Positions 52,146 to 64,000 of a stretch of 64,000 nucleotides of DNA are shown in pieces. How positions within the stretch are numbered: position 1 is the first letter of the stretch; each line of letters opens with the position of its first letter. The translations under genes and the position numbers were made by a program. The DNA lies in contig CM033109.1 of assembly GCA_019321725.1 (NCBI GenBank), forward strand, positions 23,343,993-23,407,992, in the 5' to 3' direction. The stretch comes from Paulownia fortunei. Its lineage: Eukaryota > Streptophyta > Magnoliopsida > Lamiales > Paulowniaceae. The notes beneath the pieces were generated by a model, which made no database searches, was not told where the DNA came from, and saw nothing but the letters and a program-made list of their open reading frames with translations.

Positions 52146-52871
52146 ATGGATTTTGAAGAAAACCAGTCTTCAAGCTCATCTTCCTCGCACCCTGAAACTG
52201 TAACAGCACCCAACCCTAAAATACTTACTCCTACTACTACTCCATCCAAGCACAAGAAAAGGGCTGGGCGGAAGATATTCAAGGAGACGCGCCACCCCGT
52301 TTACAGAGGAGTGCGGCTGAAGAACGGAGTCAAATGGGTGTGCGAAGTGCGTGAACCCAACAAGAAATCAAGGATATGGCTGGGGACTTTCCCCGAGCCG
52401 GAGGCCGCAGCCGTGGCGCACGACGTGGCGGCACTAGCATTGCGTGGTGACTACGCGCCACTCAATTTCCCGGACTCCGCCTGGTGCCTCCCCCGCGCCC
52501 AGTCGTCCTCCCATCAAGACATTCAAAGGGCAGCTTTCCAAGCTGCTAGGGATTTCAGGCCGGTGTCGTTACTCAATGCATGTGCATCTTCCCCATCTCC
52601 ATCTGCTTCGTTGCCAACTTCGCGGCGACAAGACAAGATTTCTGAAACCCGTAATCATGTTGGATTCACGTGTGATCACCGACAAGAAAGGGTTTACGAG
52701 CCCAATAACTCCGGACTAGTCGGGTTCCTGGATGAGGAAGCAATGTTTAACATGCCAGTTTTGCTAGATAGCATGGCGGAGGGCATGCTTCTAACTCCAT
52801 TAGCTATGAAGAAAGGATTCAATTGGAGCCATGAGGCAGATGATGGCACAGAGCTGACTTTGTGGGGGTGA
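52146..52871 (+). CDS. DREB1: CBF/DREB1-type AP2/ERF transcription factor, intronless
   Basis: A 241-residue nuclear factor expected to bind the CRT/DRE element (core CCGAC) in cold or dehydration genes. An acidic/Ser-rich N-terminus (1-34) is followed by the CBF signature [15 protein letters not shown] (37-51). The AP2 domain is at about 52-108, with Val65 and Glu70 at the two positions that mark DREB-type DNA recognition (WVCEVRE) and the RIWLGTF and [11 protein letters not shown] motifs. A second signature after the domain reads DSAWC (110-114) rather than DSAWR. The C-terminus is acidic and ends LTLWG instead of the usual LWSY. The leading motif has Arg instead of Pro before AGR, as in the Arabidopsis DDF1/DDF2 proteins, so it may be a DREB1E/F-like paralogue. 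The lack of introns fits the family. It stands alone, with no tandem CBF copies in the window. Confidence 0.94.
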   Translation: MDFEENQSSSSSSSHPETVTAPNPKILTPTTTPSKHKKRAGRKIFKETRHPVYRGVRLKNGVKWVCEVREPNKKSRIWLGTFPEPEAAAVAHDVAALALRGDYAPLNFPDSAWCLPRAQSSSHQDIQRAAFQAARDFRPVSLLNACASSPSPSASLPTSRRQDKISETRNHVGFTCDHRQERVYEPNNSGLVGFLDEEAMFNMPVLLDSMAEGMLLTPLAMKKGFNWSHEADDGTELTLWG

Positions 52872-55727
52872 CTAAGAAATGGCAATTGATGCTAAGTATC
52901 TTAATGCAATAAGAAGATTGCTTTGGTTTTATTGGAGGGGGATGTATATATTGGTCGAAATTTCATTCTGAAATGCATGCATATACTCATGCAAACTTCG
53001 TGTAGACATGTTGTATTTTGAATCTTACCCCAAAAACATCAAAAGAGAAGTGTGTTAGTGTCATGGTTTAATCATATATGTGTGCAAGCATGTTATTAGT
53101 TCAACATCATCGTTTATTATTAGTTCAACATCGTTCATTTAACATGTGTACTTAAATATTTTTTATTTATTTTGTCCAATAATTTTGATGCGGTGTAAGT
53201 TCAGAGTATTGTAAGATCGATATTTCTTGGTCATTTATTGTAATTCGCTTGAGGCCTACATTTGTTTCCTATTTAAGCTTTTGTAATGAAATAATGCCAA
53301 TTGTTTTAAATAAGTAGTTTTGTAACTCCATGGCCACTTGAATTTGATAGCTACACTAGTCATGTTCTCCATAGAAGAATGTTTTTCACAAGGGTGATTA
53401 ACATCGATCCAATTTATTTATTTTTGATCTCTCCAAATCAATGTGAAAAAGTGAACCATTGTAGGGTTCATTCTTAGCCATTCTTGATTTAATGTATGGC
53501 TTTATGTCATTGTATTCGATTATATGCTCATGTAGATTGCCAATGTCTTGATATGATTGAATTGTAAGCTGTTTATAATTGGCCATATATACTAATTCAT
53601 CTTCAAGCTTAAAAAATAATTCAAAATTACTCAAAAGCACAAAATTATTGTTGGAATTAAGGAGAAATAGTTCCAATAGTTGTTTATAAAAATTGGAATT
53701 GCTCCATCCAATTCATAAAATTACAAAATTTGCCCAAAAAATTGGTCAAATCATATATCAAGCAGTCGGTCCATATCCAAAAAGACAATTATCCAAAAAT
53801 ACAAAAAAATCAGACAAATTGACTTAAAAATAGAAAATGTCCGAACATGGGCTGAGGGTAAAAGCTAACATGTATTAAGTCCTATAACCAAATTTACCCT
53901 AATTCACTTTCGTTTGAGCTTTTGTTGATTCAAATTCTTCCAAAACTCGTTTACTTTTATTTTACATCAATAAATAAATTGTAGGGTGAAAACAAAAAAG
54001 CCCTATAAATAAATTTTTACAAAGATGGATTATTATCCCCGCATGTATAAAGATGATTCAATCTTTTGATGTTTCGGGTAGATGTGGAAAATCCATTTTT
54101 ATAAGGTTCAAAATCGTGATTCTTGACAGGGTTTTTTTTTTTTTTTTTCTCCCAACACTTTTTAATATTCGGGCTTTCCCTTTTGAGTTTTGACCTAAAA
54201 GAACCCATGAAAAGTTGCAAACTGGAGTCCACTGCCTAGCTGGACCACTTTTATCTATTCAAACTGCATTGTGTGTATAGAGATTTATGGAGAAGAATCA
54301 ACATTTTTAGATCACTGGGATGCAGTTTTTGTCACGCACAAAGAGACTGAAAGACTTGCATACAAGAATATAAATATATATATACAAACGCACGTGCGCA
54401 TATATTGCCCGCCACCCACTTTGCGTGGTGGTGTGGAAGGCGGGCCGCGGTTGTGCACGTTTTATGCTACCAGAAAAATTATTGGAAAGCTCTTATTTAT
54501 GAATTAGATTCAATATCCTTGAATTTTGTAAATATTTTTTTTTTGACAATTCAAGTGTTCATATTTAGTCTGATTAATTTTGAAAGTGGACGACATTCCA
54601 TCTTGATTCATCATTAAAGTAAATTTGAGTATTCTCTTGGTTTGTCTACTAGGTAAATTCAGACATGAACGTAATTTATACACATTTAGGATGAAAATTA
54701 ACAAATGACACATGTCAGGGTTAGTAGCAACATACCACGTAGGGTTTAAAGGCAACACGCCCAGAAGAAAATACTCACATGGGCCATTGAAACACCCGCG
54801 GAAATCGCACCGTGATTCTCCATTTAATGCCCCAAAACGCTTTATCACTACATCATTTCACGTTAGGGCGGATTTTGTAAATATTACTTATGATTATAAT
54901 TCAAGTAGACTTCATATATGTTTTCCATATGATTATACGGATGGGGCAAAGGGTGCAAAACATTAGAACTTTTCGGGCCCGCTATGGTTGTTTGTTCGGA
55001 TACAACAACCTACGTGAAACACGCACTAGTAGATTTTTTTTTAAAAAAATGGATGTCAATATAAACAATCACTAGTCTGTTTTCCTACGTACCAATATAT
55101 ATTATAGTTCTAAAAGCCAATCATTGAAAAAAACATGCAATTATGTGTGCACTAGAGTAGAATGTAAAAATTTCCACAAATGGGACAACACTTAGCTTTG
55201 GGACTCAGGATTTGTACAAGTCTGTGCATGCATGATACTCGTTTCCATTCTCTATCATCATTGTACATAGCACTTCCACATGTATCATAATTGTGAACAA
55301 GAAGGTTTAGAATTTAGAAATGTGGCTTTAATAAATGGAATATATTCATCCCCTTGTTATTATCAGTATAACCATAATCTCATTAATCAAAAAAATAATT
55401 TTTTTCGATTTATACCAATATATACTTTTCACCAAATAAGTGTGCATATAAATGTAAGAATGACACCTCATTACATTCTGCAACCACAATATCATTTGAA
55501 ACTTATGCCGGTAGTATTTGTTATTAAGATTTTTTTATTATTATTATTTTGAAATAAAAGTAATAAAATTTGCACTTGAGTACATATATTGAGCATATAA
55601 ATCTCAAGTATTACTTTAGCATATACACAATAGGTATAAAGAGTATTATTATTCACCTCAAATTATAGTCTAAAATATAATTGACAATCAAATTTAGGTT
55701 TTGAAAACTAAAAACTCAACACCCAAT

Positions 55728-55757
55728 CCCCCCCCCCCCCCCCCCCAAAAAAAAAAA
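55728..55757. repeat. C19-A11 homopolymer junction followed by (AAAAAT)n
   Basis: Nineteen C are followed by eleven A, then AAAAAT repeats to about 55795. The layout is like the C14-A20 junction at 12269. Confidence 0.9.
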
Positions 55758-56160
55758 TAAAAAATAAAAATAAAAATAAAAATAAAAATAAAAATGTATA
55801 ATCGCCCCAACCCAAACAAATAGCAAAGCGCAATTCAATGATGATCGGTTTGATTTTGGACAAGATAAAATCACAACTACAAAATGTCGAGTTAGATCAA
55901 AAAATTAACAAAATCCGTCCAACCCGCACTGGATCCAAAAAGCTCTAACCTGACCATCCTACAATATATTTATGAATCCAAAATGACATTTTGTCAAGTA
56001 TATTGTACTTACAATCTATTTGATTATAAGTTTGAATCATAAGAAGGAAAATTAGGAATTAACTATTATCTTCTTTTAAAAAAATATATATCAAATAAAA
56101 AATTTAAAATCACTTCATGCAAGACTAATTTAGGATAAATTATATGTAAAATCAATCACG

Positions 56161-56256
56161 TTATCATTCATACACGTGTGAAGTCGAAGTAAATGGAATG
56201 CTCAGTACTTATCATTCATACACGTGTGAAGTCGAAGTAAATGGAATGCCCAGTAC
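56161..56256. repeat. 48-bp near-perfect tandem duplication containing ACACGTGTG
   Basis: TTATCATTCATACACGTGTG begins at 56161 and again at 56209, with the following GAAGTCGAAGTAAATGG also repeated. Only one difference is seen (CTCAGTAC versus CCCAGTAC). Each unit contains the palindrome ACACGTGT. Confidence 0.9.
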
Positions 56257-57477
56257 TTAGTAGAGAATAATTAAGGAAAGCGACCATCACATCAATTTTA
56301 TTTTTTTTCAATGTGGACTTAAATAAAGTGTTGGAGCCTTTGAATGCCTGTCCAAATCAACCAACCACTTTTTCATCTGCTTCTACTAGCAAAATGCTGC
56401 TACATGTTAAACATGCAGCTTCTACCTGGACTACCTACCCTTTTTTTTTTTTTTTTTTTTTTTGTGTTTCTACACACACACACACACATATATATATATA
56501 TTGATTCTGTGTCTTTTTTTCTTGGGTTGATTTTATGGTAGAATATGAGGATATGGCCGGTGAGAAGATTGAAGTATTGTTTTGTTAAAGATGGGGCACT
56601 TAACAAAAACACACGTTTCGTTTTCTGTTTCTTTTTATATATATCTGTCAAGGTATATCAATCAATCAAAATAAAGTGGAGCATGAGAAAAATGTCTAAC
56701 CAACCATATTTCACATGATTAGGACAATAATTGAGAATTACATGATTAAGAGCATGTTTGTTTATAATTTTAAAGAGTATTTTTTCTATTTTTTCTATTT
56801 AAAATTTCAAAAATACATTTGTTTTACTTGTTTTTATACTTATTTTCACTATCAAATTTAAAAATAAAAATATACATGCCACATACTTTTTTAGGCCTAC
56901 TATATTTGACATTTTTTCATGCAAAAAAATAAAAATAAATAAATATATTTTTATTTTCAAACTTATATAATAAATATAAAAATTTAACTAATCTAAGTAC
57001 ATATTTATTTTTACACGAAAACTTAGTGAAAATATTTTACACCATGAAAAATCTAAAAACATGAAAAATAAGTTTGGAAATAAAAGGAAAAGGGCTCCAA
57101 ATAATGTTTTGCACAAGTTGGTACCTTCTTATTCTTTGTAATCCCTTAGTCTTATCTCTGTTATCTTAACCCTAACTGAAGCAGCCTATTTCTGGATAAG
57201 TGAAATTCCAGGGCTCTCTGGAAGGATTTTGTTTGTCTTTGCTATAACATCGAAGAAAATAAGAATTTTTTGGACAACTCCATCTGAGATTTCTGTTGGA
57301 ATTTATACGTTCAAGAATACATAGCTGGAGAGAACTCTCGGCCTTTTCGTTCATATAAGGGACTGACACAAACAACAAACAATATTCAGAATTTTCAGAA
57401 TTTTTCACAGGTTACCTTACGTAGTGACTTGAGTACAGATAAAGAATCAATAGTTCCAAAAAAAATTAGTGTCATAG

Positions 57478-60400
57478 CTAATCCAAACTACTGTTCTGTG
57501 TCAAAAAATCTGAAACGATGCCCGACTTTCTCAGCCGTGATACTCGTTTACGATGGCCACGCCCCTGTTTATGTTGTTCCCATTCATGTGCACCTCTAAG
57601 CTCCTTATTGCCACATGCCTAACAATAAATTGGAGAGACGATAGTTCTGTAACAGCAGAATAGAGAATCCTGCTATTCTCTACTTAAGCATGTTTTGATC
57701 TTCAGAATGGGGAGGGAAGGAAGGAGTGTGCTATAACTAACCTGACAAACATATCGAGTCCAAAGGTCCCTCTGAGCCAGTTTTATCTCTTCACAACCTC
57801 TTTTGGCCCCTTCGGAACTAGCAGTTTTATCAAGGAAAGATTTGATGATATTCACTGATGGTTCCACCACATTTACAGCCCATAAATTGTCCGAATCACC
57901 TACAAAAACAGGTCATTTCAATTTAAACTAATGCAAGAAGTTGAAAAACTCCATGCTATAGGTATTTATGGCTATTAATCTGCAAAGAATTGAAGGAATA
58001 CATACATAGCATGCAACTTGTGACATCAACAAAATGTATGCTCCATCCAAACAGCATTTGAAGTCGACTAAGCCTTCTCTTCTGTTGAAGAGCGAATAAA
58101 TTAGCAATAAAACTTAGAATATCATAAATTGGAATAAATTGCTCGAGAATAAATCAAAATCAGTTATGGTAGCAACAACAATTCCAAGTGCTCTTAAAAT
58201 GTGAAAATTGTTGAAAGTTAATATATCCATTAAGCTCAAGAAGAAAGACAAACTGAAGCACAATTGGGACCTTCATGTAGTAACAAAGTGATAAGAATGC
58301 CCCAAAATTGGTAGGTATACTGAATATCTATTACACAGAGCTTTTTTAAACTATAAAGCTCGCCAGTGTAATAAAGAGTAGAAGGAAATATCTTAAATGA
58401 TACAGACAGTGGGGGAACTAGAACTCCATTTAAGTTTGAAACCAAGAAAGTTAAGCATTGGCATGCTTAATATATGATTAAAACTCGTAGAGGATTTATT
58501 CTGTCAAAAGTCAGATCTAGGCTATGCAAATTTCTCAAATAATCCGTGATTATCTTACATCCATAGAAGATGTCAGTGGCGCCCCATGCTTCTAAAAATT
58601 AAACAACTATAATGATGTATTGCTTGATCAAATTATAACCTTTTTAAAATCATTTGCAGGGAAGCCACTCACAGACTTCAGAAAATGTTTAGACTCAGTG
58701 CAGTGAGGCCTTGGTCTTAGTTGCGCCAAGCTAAGGACAAGTTCACACTATGACTTTAAGATACTAGATTCAAGTACCACCACAAATTACTTACATTTTG
58801 TCTGACTACACGTTGATCCCTGTTATTTTCTACAACACTTGGAGGAGGGAAAAAAAAAACATCCACAACATCTACAGAAAATATACACCACATACGACTT
58901 CTCTTACTTGGCGGCGAACAAGTCTTCTGGTATTTAATTTCACTTTCTCAATAGCTTCTTTCAACATGACTTTTGGTTGTTCCTCACCAGTGGAATCCAT
59001 GATTTGACGAATACTTTCTTTGAACAGCTCTGGACATGCAGAAGACTGTTGACATTCAGATTTCCAATATCTTAGAAAATCCTCAAATTCCCTGACACCA
59101 ATGGCCTGCCTTAGTCCTCGTGTATAATCAGCATTTAACTTGTAAATCTCACGAACTTCTTCAAGTAGACCAGCAGAAACCATGAAGTCAACTCTTTGAT
59201 CCACATATTGATCCAATGCTGGGAGAGATGCATCCACACATATAAAACAGCAATCATATCTTAAATTATCAGCTCGACCCCAGTTCTGCCCTGCCATAAA
59301 AAGTAAGAAAATTACATGAAGGTGATATGGTCCACTCAATGCTATCTCCTTTAGCCCATTATAATTGTTGTTTCTTAATTAATAGCAGCATCTAATGAAA
59401 ATCAGATCTTATAAGGACAACAATATGTAGTATGTATTGATATTCAGCAGGCTGCTGGTCCTAGATATAACTCTAATTTGTACATGTGACGAAGGTGGAC
59501 CTAGAATTCATCATAAGCTAAAGAAACCAAGTAGTAGAACAAACCTGCATGGTATTCTCCTGGAAAAGCTTGCTTGGAAGTACACCATGACGCGAATACA
59601 AACTTAGATATTGCTTGATCTGCAAAAGTTGTGAAATACATCATTTGACCAAACAACCTTATCTTACTAATCAAAAAGTAAGTAGACGAAGGAAGTAGGC
59701 AATCTTATTTAGCAATAGCTGCGTTACATATATTCTCAGTAGACTAGTGATGATCATACACACTCAATTCTATTGCTAGATTATTATCTTTCTGGAATTA
59801 CAATGCCAAAACCACCTAGGAAAAGCCATCAATAGCACCTAAATTCTGAACTAAAAATTAAGGTAATATCCTGCCTTAAGAAGGAGCAAAAATCTCAGTT
59901 TAAAAGCCCATAAAAGATTCTGCCTATGACCAATTTATTGCATTAACATATGCTGATTATTATAATGTGGATTCTACACACACTATACTCTCCAGTTACA
60001 TCATTAAATTTTACTCCTTTTTGAGCGAGAGAGGCCAATATCATCCGAGAGATTGATTAGCTGAGGGTTTTGTAGTTGCAAGTCTACCAGTGGCAATTTT
60101 AACATTTGACAAAACCTTAAAACAGAAACCATATGAAACCCACATGACTGCCCAGCTAAGGCAAGTCTAACAAGATTACAAGTTTAGATACTGTCTCAAG
60201 TCCAACTTCCTACTGAAAATGATAAATTGAAAGTAAAGGGCTTTATGATAAAACCAAACATCTGCTAGTATCAGAACTATCCTGCAGCCCAACATTCCGC
60301 ACAACCTTAATTTCTTTATTATTGCATCCAAATCAATCTGAAGGCAACATGATGTGCAAAAGTGTGAAAACTAAACTACATGACAATGAGATCCCATCAG

Positions 60401-63170
60401 CATCTTGGAGAGTATTCTCACCTTCCTTTGGTCGTTTGGATGAATTCTGTTTGCTGCAACTGGATCAAGATCTTTAAGACGAGTATAAGTATAATGACAA
60501 TTTTCGCTTTGTGGTCCAAGTTCAAAATCTGGTTCTTCATTATCTCCTGTAAAGAGCAGAAACATGTTACTCTTGCAGTTGATTGCCTAGGTATAAGTTG
60601 CCCACATACATCTGCAGAATGTGGATGCCTCAGCATAAGTAAATACAAAACATAGCTGCAAAGTGTTTTTTTTTTTCCTTTTACCAGGAAGATCCATTAA
60701 GCAATTTGCTTCGAGATCTTCTGCATGATCATCCAATAGGAACTGACTTACAAGAGCCTGACAAAACAACAAAGAATATCTATCAGGTCAGAATTACATG
60801 TCAAATCACTCAAAATGCAATGGTCAAGAACATTAGAACAAGAAGAAAAAAAAAAAAAAAAAAAACAGCAGCATAGGATAGCTCAAAGTGGATGTGATTT
60901 CATGATCCACCATTACCCAAGAGAAAGTTACAAAGAACTGATATTTTGTAAAACTATACTAGCAATATCACAGATACACAAATTAGGAAACTGAGACTAT
61001 ACCAAAAAAAAAAAAATGTAACAGAAAATACTGAGGATAACCATTCACGAGTTAGTTCAATGAATTGATCTACATTAAGTTGCAGCCATTATGAATATTT
61101 TATCAATGGTGCACACATGATAAAAGATACAGGGAAAAGTAAATGCAGAGTTTTCTGTAAATCAAAAGCTCCTTCAAAAATACTTAATAACCGAAAGAAC
61201 CATTACTTGATTCCACATGGTATTTCATGTGTACTTTAGGTCTGCTCTAAAGTCTTTGTTACCCAATATTTTCTTTATGTTCAGAAGAGTGTTTCATCCA
61301 TACAAATTGCAGATGCATTTGTCTGTAGTTCAAGCATGCATCAAATTTAACTATTCCATGGAGTACGCTGCTAATTCACGCAATACTTTTCTTTTCCAAT
61401 TTGGATGTACATATGGTGGGTGCACATGGCTGTGTATAATTGGTCAGAAGTAGTCTCCAGGTATGTGGCATGGTGGTGCCTCCAAAGTTAAATACTTAAT
61501 TCTGATCCATAGCCCAGGGGCTTTTCTCAACTTCACGGAGGTTGTAGCAAGGTGATTTCAAGCTCCTGTTTCATTTGTTATATTAACCACTGTAGTTGGT
61601 GGATTGCGCACAAATATGGGTTGCATTCGATCTGATTTCCACATTTCACCCATTCTCTTCACTGATGATACAGTAATACTCTGAGATAACATCAATAGCT
61701 TCATTTTTAGGTTGGTTCCACAGCGTTTCAAAGCTGTTTTGTGCACGTATTTCCACATATACTGAGTATAATCAAGGCATCATCACCCTACCAAAAGTGT
61801 CTTCCATCAATTTTGATACAAAGATTCAAGAAAACATATACTTCTAGGGTGTTCTACACCACATAGCAATGACTAAATGATTACAGAAAATAACAGTTTG
61901 ATATTATTATCACAACAAAACTAGAAGATAGCAGCTAACCTGGATGTAATAATTTGTTCCGCCTACTATAACAGGCAAGCAATTGCGAGACCATATCTCA
62001 TCGATAAGCTAAAAAACAAATCAGATGCCAAAAGATTAGACAATAAAACTGCAGAAGAATGGCAAGGTTTCACTACAGATTATATGCAAATACATATTTC
62101 ATGCTTTATCATAGATACGATTTCAAAAACTTTGAAGATAAATATAACTTTAAACTGTGTTTTCACACATCCCTCAAACCATAAATCTCTGTTATTTAAA
62201 CCACATATATTGCCATCTAAAATTAATTTCTAGATGGGAACCTCAAAGGGTAATAGAGTGGAAAACTAAGGACAGATGTTATAGATAACAAAACTGTTAA
62301 ATGGGAGGATGAAGCTTTTGCTCAATCTTACTCAAAATACATACATAAAGGGCCTGGACTTGATTTTTTCAACAATGTTTGCCTGCTAAGTATTCACAAA
62401 TATACAGACAGCTACTCATACAAGTCAAAAAAAAAGAGTAGCTTTCTTTGAAATTATCAGATGAAAAAAAGGAGGAAAAAGAAGAAAGGAACAAGAAACA
62501 TGTTATTGAAGTGCTACAGCAGTATCACAACAGTGAAAAGAATTTTATCTCACCGGAATAGCAGAATCCCGAAACTCCTTAGCGGTGAATTCAACATTTG
62601 GGTTAATTGTCCCCAGCAGATGATGCGGCACTCCTGTCAACAGAAGAAAAAGCACAATCAACAATAATAACAAACCCACAATTCAATGACTCCAACACCA
62701 CAAAAATCCAGCACATAAGTTATACCAAGGCTAAATATAATCACCCCATATAATCAAGCATGAATAAAACAGAGCAAGGAAAGAAATCAAGTACCTTTAT
62801 GTTCAAGAGCAGGAACTTTATTGGTAAGAACATCCAACCCTTGGTAAACCTACGACAAATTGCATTCATCAATAACTACAACTACATAACATGCTCTCTG
62901 ATTAATCTTTTTCCTCTCTTGGGTTTCTTTTACACTTTGCAGAACAATTATTTATAAATACGTGGTTACATAAAAACATAATAAAGGTGTTACCTGCATG
63001 GAATCAGCGTTGATAATTTCAATGGGGAAGTGGGAAGCAAGGTCTATCGCTAATTTGGATTTGCCTGATCCCGTGGCACCCATTATCACCACAATCTTGG
63101 GCTTTGAATTCGGGACCGAAGTTGGGTTAGGGCCTGCTATTTGCTCTTGAGGCGTGCTTTCAGTTTCCAT
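57478..63170 (-). CDS. IPT2: tRNA dimethylallyltransferase (cytosolic IPT2 type), eleven exons
   Basis: This enzyme transfers the dimethylallyl group to A37 of tRNAs reading UNN codons; turnover of modified tRNA releases cis-zeatin cytokinins. Exons in transcript order: 63170-62994, 62849-62795, 62633-62554, 62008-61940, 60757-60685, 60546-60422, 59619-59545, 59285-58908, 58081-58006, 57899-57742, 57618-57478. All introns are GT-AG with frame kept, giving 468 residues, close to the 466 I remember for Arabidopsis IPT2. The P-loop GATGSGKS is at 31-38, followed by IINADSMQVY near 52-61, GVPHHLLG near 78, GGTNYY at 120-125, DPVAANRIHPND near 179-190 and ADYTRGLRQAIGVREF near 265-280. Residues 421-444 form a C-x2-C-x13-H-x5-H zinc finger, the C-terminal extension of eukaryotic tRNA-IPTs (as in yeast Mod5). 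The absence of an obvious transit peptide fits the IPT2 class. Site II elements lie just upstream. Confidence 0.94.
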
Positions 63171-63248
63171 TCTTGTGCTTTGACTGCTGTCTCTCCGCCG
63201 CTACTGCTGTAAAAGCGCCGGCGAGAACTTAGGAGGAGGACAGATAAA

Positions 63249-63329
63249 TGGGCCAAGCAAAGCTTTTTTTGGGCTTACCAGAAATGCCGGTGGCTTATAA
63301 TGAAGATCTAGATCAGTCTATTTGGCCCA
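63249..63329 (-). promoter_or_regulatory. Three site II (TGGGCY) elements upstream of the IPT gene
   Basis: TGGGCC at 63249-63254, TGGGCT at 63270-63275 and GGCCCA at 63324-63329 lie 79-160 bp upstream of the start codon. No TATA box is evident there. This suits a housekeeping gene; TCP-factor binding is inferred. Confidence 0.45.
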
Positions 63330-64000
63330 ACGCCAATCTATATATATGTATATATATATATACATATTGTATATATATATAAATTGAATTCTAAGTAGTT
63401 AACCCGAACTGATCTGAAATCGAACCTATTTGAACCTAATTTTGTGAATGATAAATATTTTTTTAGAAAAAATGATCAAATGTCATTTAAAGCACATATA
63501 AGGAAGGTAACAAAAACTGAAAGAAGAAAAAATATATAAAATTTAAGGAGAAAAATTATTATTTACGTTGAAAAATTATTACGCGTTAATGTGATTCGAA
63601 CCTTAAATCTATCAGTCTTGGAGCTTAATTTATCATTTGGGTAAGATTTTATTAATGCAAAATTATTATTAAGAGTAGGGTTTTATCTAATTCCTTCACA
63701 TTTGAATTTAAACTCTGATTTAGGATGTGAGTTGAATTCGATTTAAGTAAGAATCCAATTTGATTTGGTATTAGTTTGGGATAGGATTGTTACCTAATGA
63801 AATCTGGTGTTTTGGATCCAACAAATCCATCCAAATTCTTTGAAATGCTATACTCTATTAAATGATTGATAAATACTCAATTTTTAAAAAAATAAGATAT
63901 TTGTGTTTATCCATGATTCAAATACCTAATATATAATATATCGTGAATAATATAAATACTACTGCTTTATGTTGTATTATTTTTATTAAAAGCTAAAAGG
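63330..64000. other. Upstream flank of the IPT gene, no gene seen
   Basis: AT-rich sequence with a TA-rich near-palindromic stretch at about 63338-63382. The rest shows no gene or clear element up to the window edge. Confidence 0.6.

Larger units (their letters stand above)
52872..57477. other. Intergenic region between convergent DREB1 and IPT genes, no supported gene
   Basis: Two 3' ends face each other here. A 24-bp direct repeat (TTATTAGTTCAACATC) at 53093 and 53117 lies in the likely DREB1 3' flank. A short GC-rich hairpin at 54407-54445, a poly-C run, a 48-bp duplication and a T run with (CA)n(TA)n at about 56442-56500 are present. No gene was recognised. Confidence 0.65.

Noticed and set aside
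56750..57095. Possible MITE beginning GAGCATGTTTGTTTATAA
   Set aside because: No convincing inverted partner at the right side; the ends pair too poorly.
61217..61758. Open frames on both strands inside the fourth IPT intron
   Set aside because: They fall wholly in an intron, have no family match and no splice support.
1..64000. tRNA, rRNA, CRISPR array, riboswitch or operon-like organisation
   Set aside because: No cloverleaf with a GGTTCRA-type arm, no spaced identical repeats and no polycistronic layout were found; the window is ordinary plant nuclear DNA.

Overview
The window is nuclear DNA from a flowering plant, almost certainly a eudicot. The protein-coding genes have plant-only families (arogenate dehydratase, CBF/DREB1 factor, DUF868), GT-AG introns, AT-rich intergenic DNA with many microsatellites, and short inverted-repeat elements. 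I cannot name the species from sequence alone. No bacterial, viral, organellar or CRISPR-like system is visible.

Six genes are supported. From left to right: (1) an intronless arogenate dehydratase on the minus strand (1080-2414), the last step of plant phenylalanine synthesis; (2) a ten-exon nucleobase-ascorbate transporter of the NAT11/12 type on the minus strand (12529-20960, 704 aa); (3) a nine-exon 2-carboxy-D-arabinitol-1-phosphatase-like protein with two phosphoglycerate-mutase-type domains on the plus strand (28086-32875, 529 aa); (4) an intronless DUF868 protein on the plus strand (43677-44576, 299 aa); (5) an intronless CBF/DREB1-type AP2 transcription factor on the plus strand (52146-52871, 241 aa); (6) an eleven-exon tRNA dimethylallyltransferase of the IPT2 type on the minus strand (57478-63170, 468 aa). 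The spliced models were built by hand: every intron has GT-AG ends, every exon keeps frame, and the totals come close to the family lengths I remember. The genes are not an operon or an obvious functional cluster; each stands alone, separated by 3.6 to 11 kb.

The intergenic stretches (3.4-12.2 kb, 21.2-27.9 kb, 32.9-43.6 kb, 44.6-52.1 kb, 52.9-57.5 kb) have no convincing genes. They hold MITE-like elements with terminal inverted repeats starting GGGTGTTTG or TGTTTGG, diverged tandem duplications (units of about 175, 200, 355, 66 and 48 bp), simple repeats, and five poly-G/poly-C runs of 14-19 bases. The most notable non-coding structures are a 175-183 bp tandem array just upstream of the arogenate dehydratase TATA box, three CACGTG G-boxes upstream of the DREB1 gene, and TGGGCY (site II) triplets upstream of both the phosphatase and the IPT gene. 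I found no undescribed gene system; the unusual points are regulatory or repeat structures and some family-level sequence variants.
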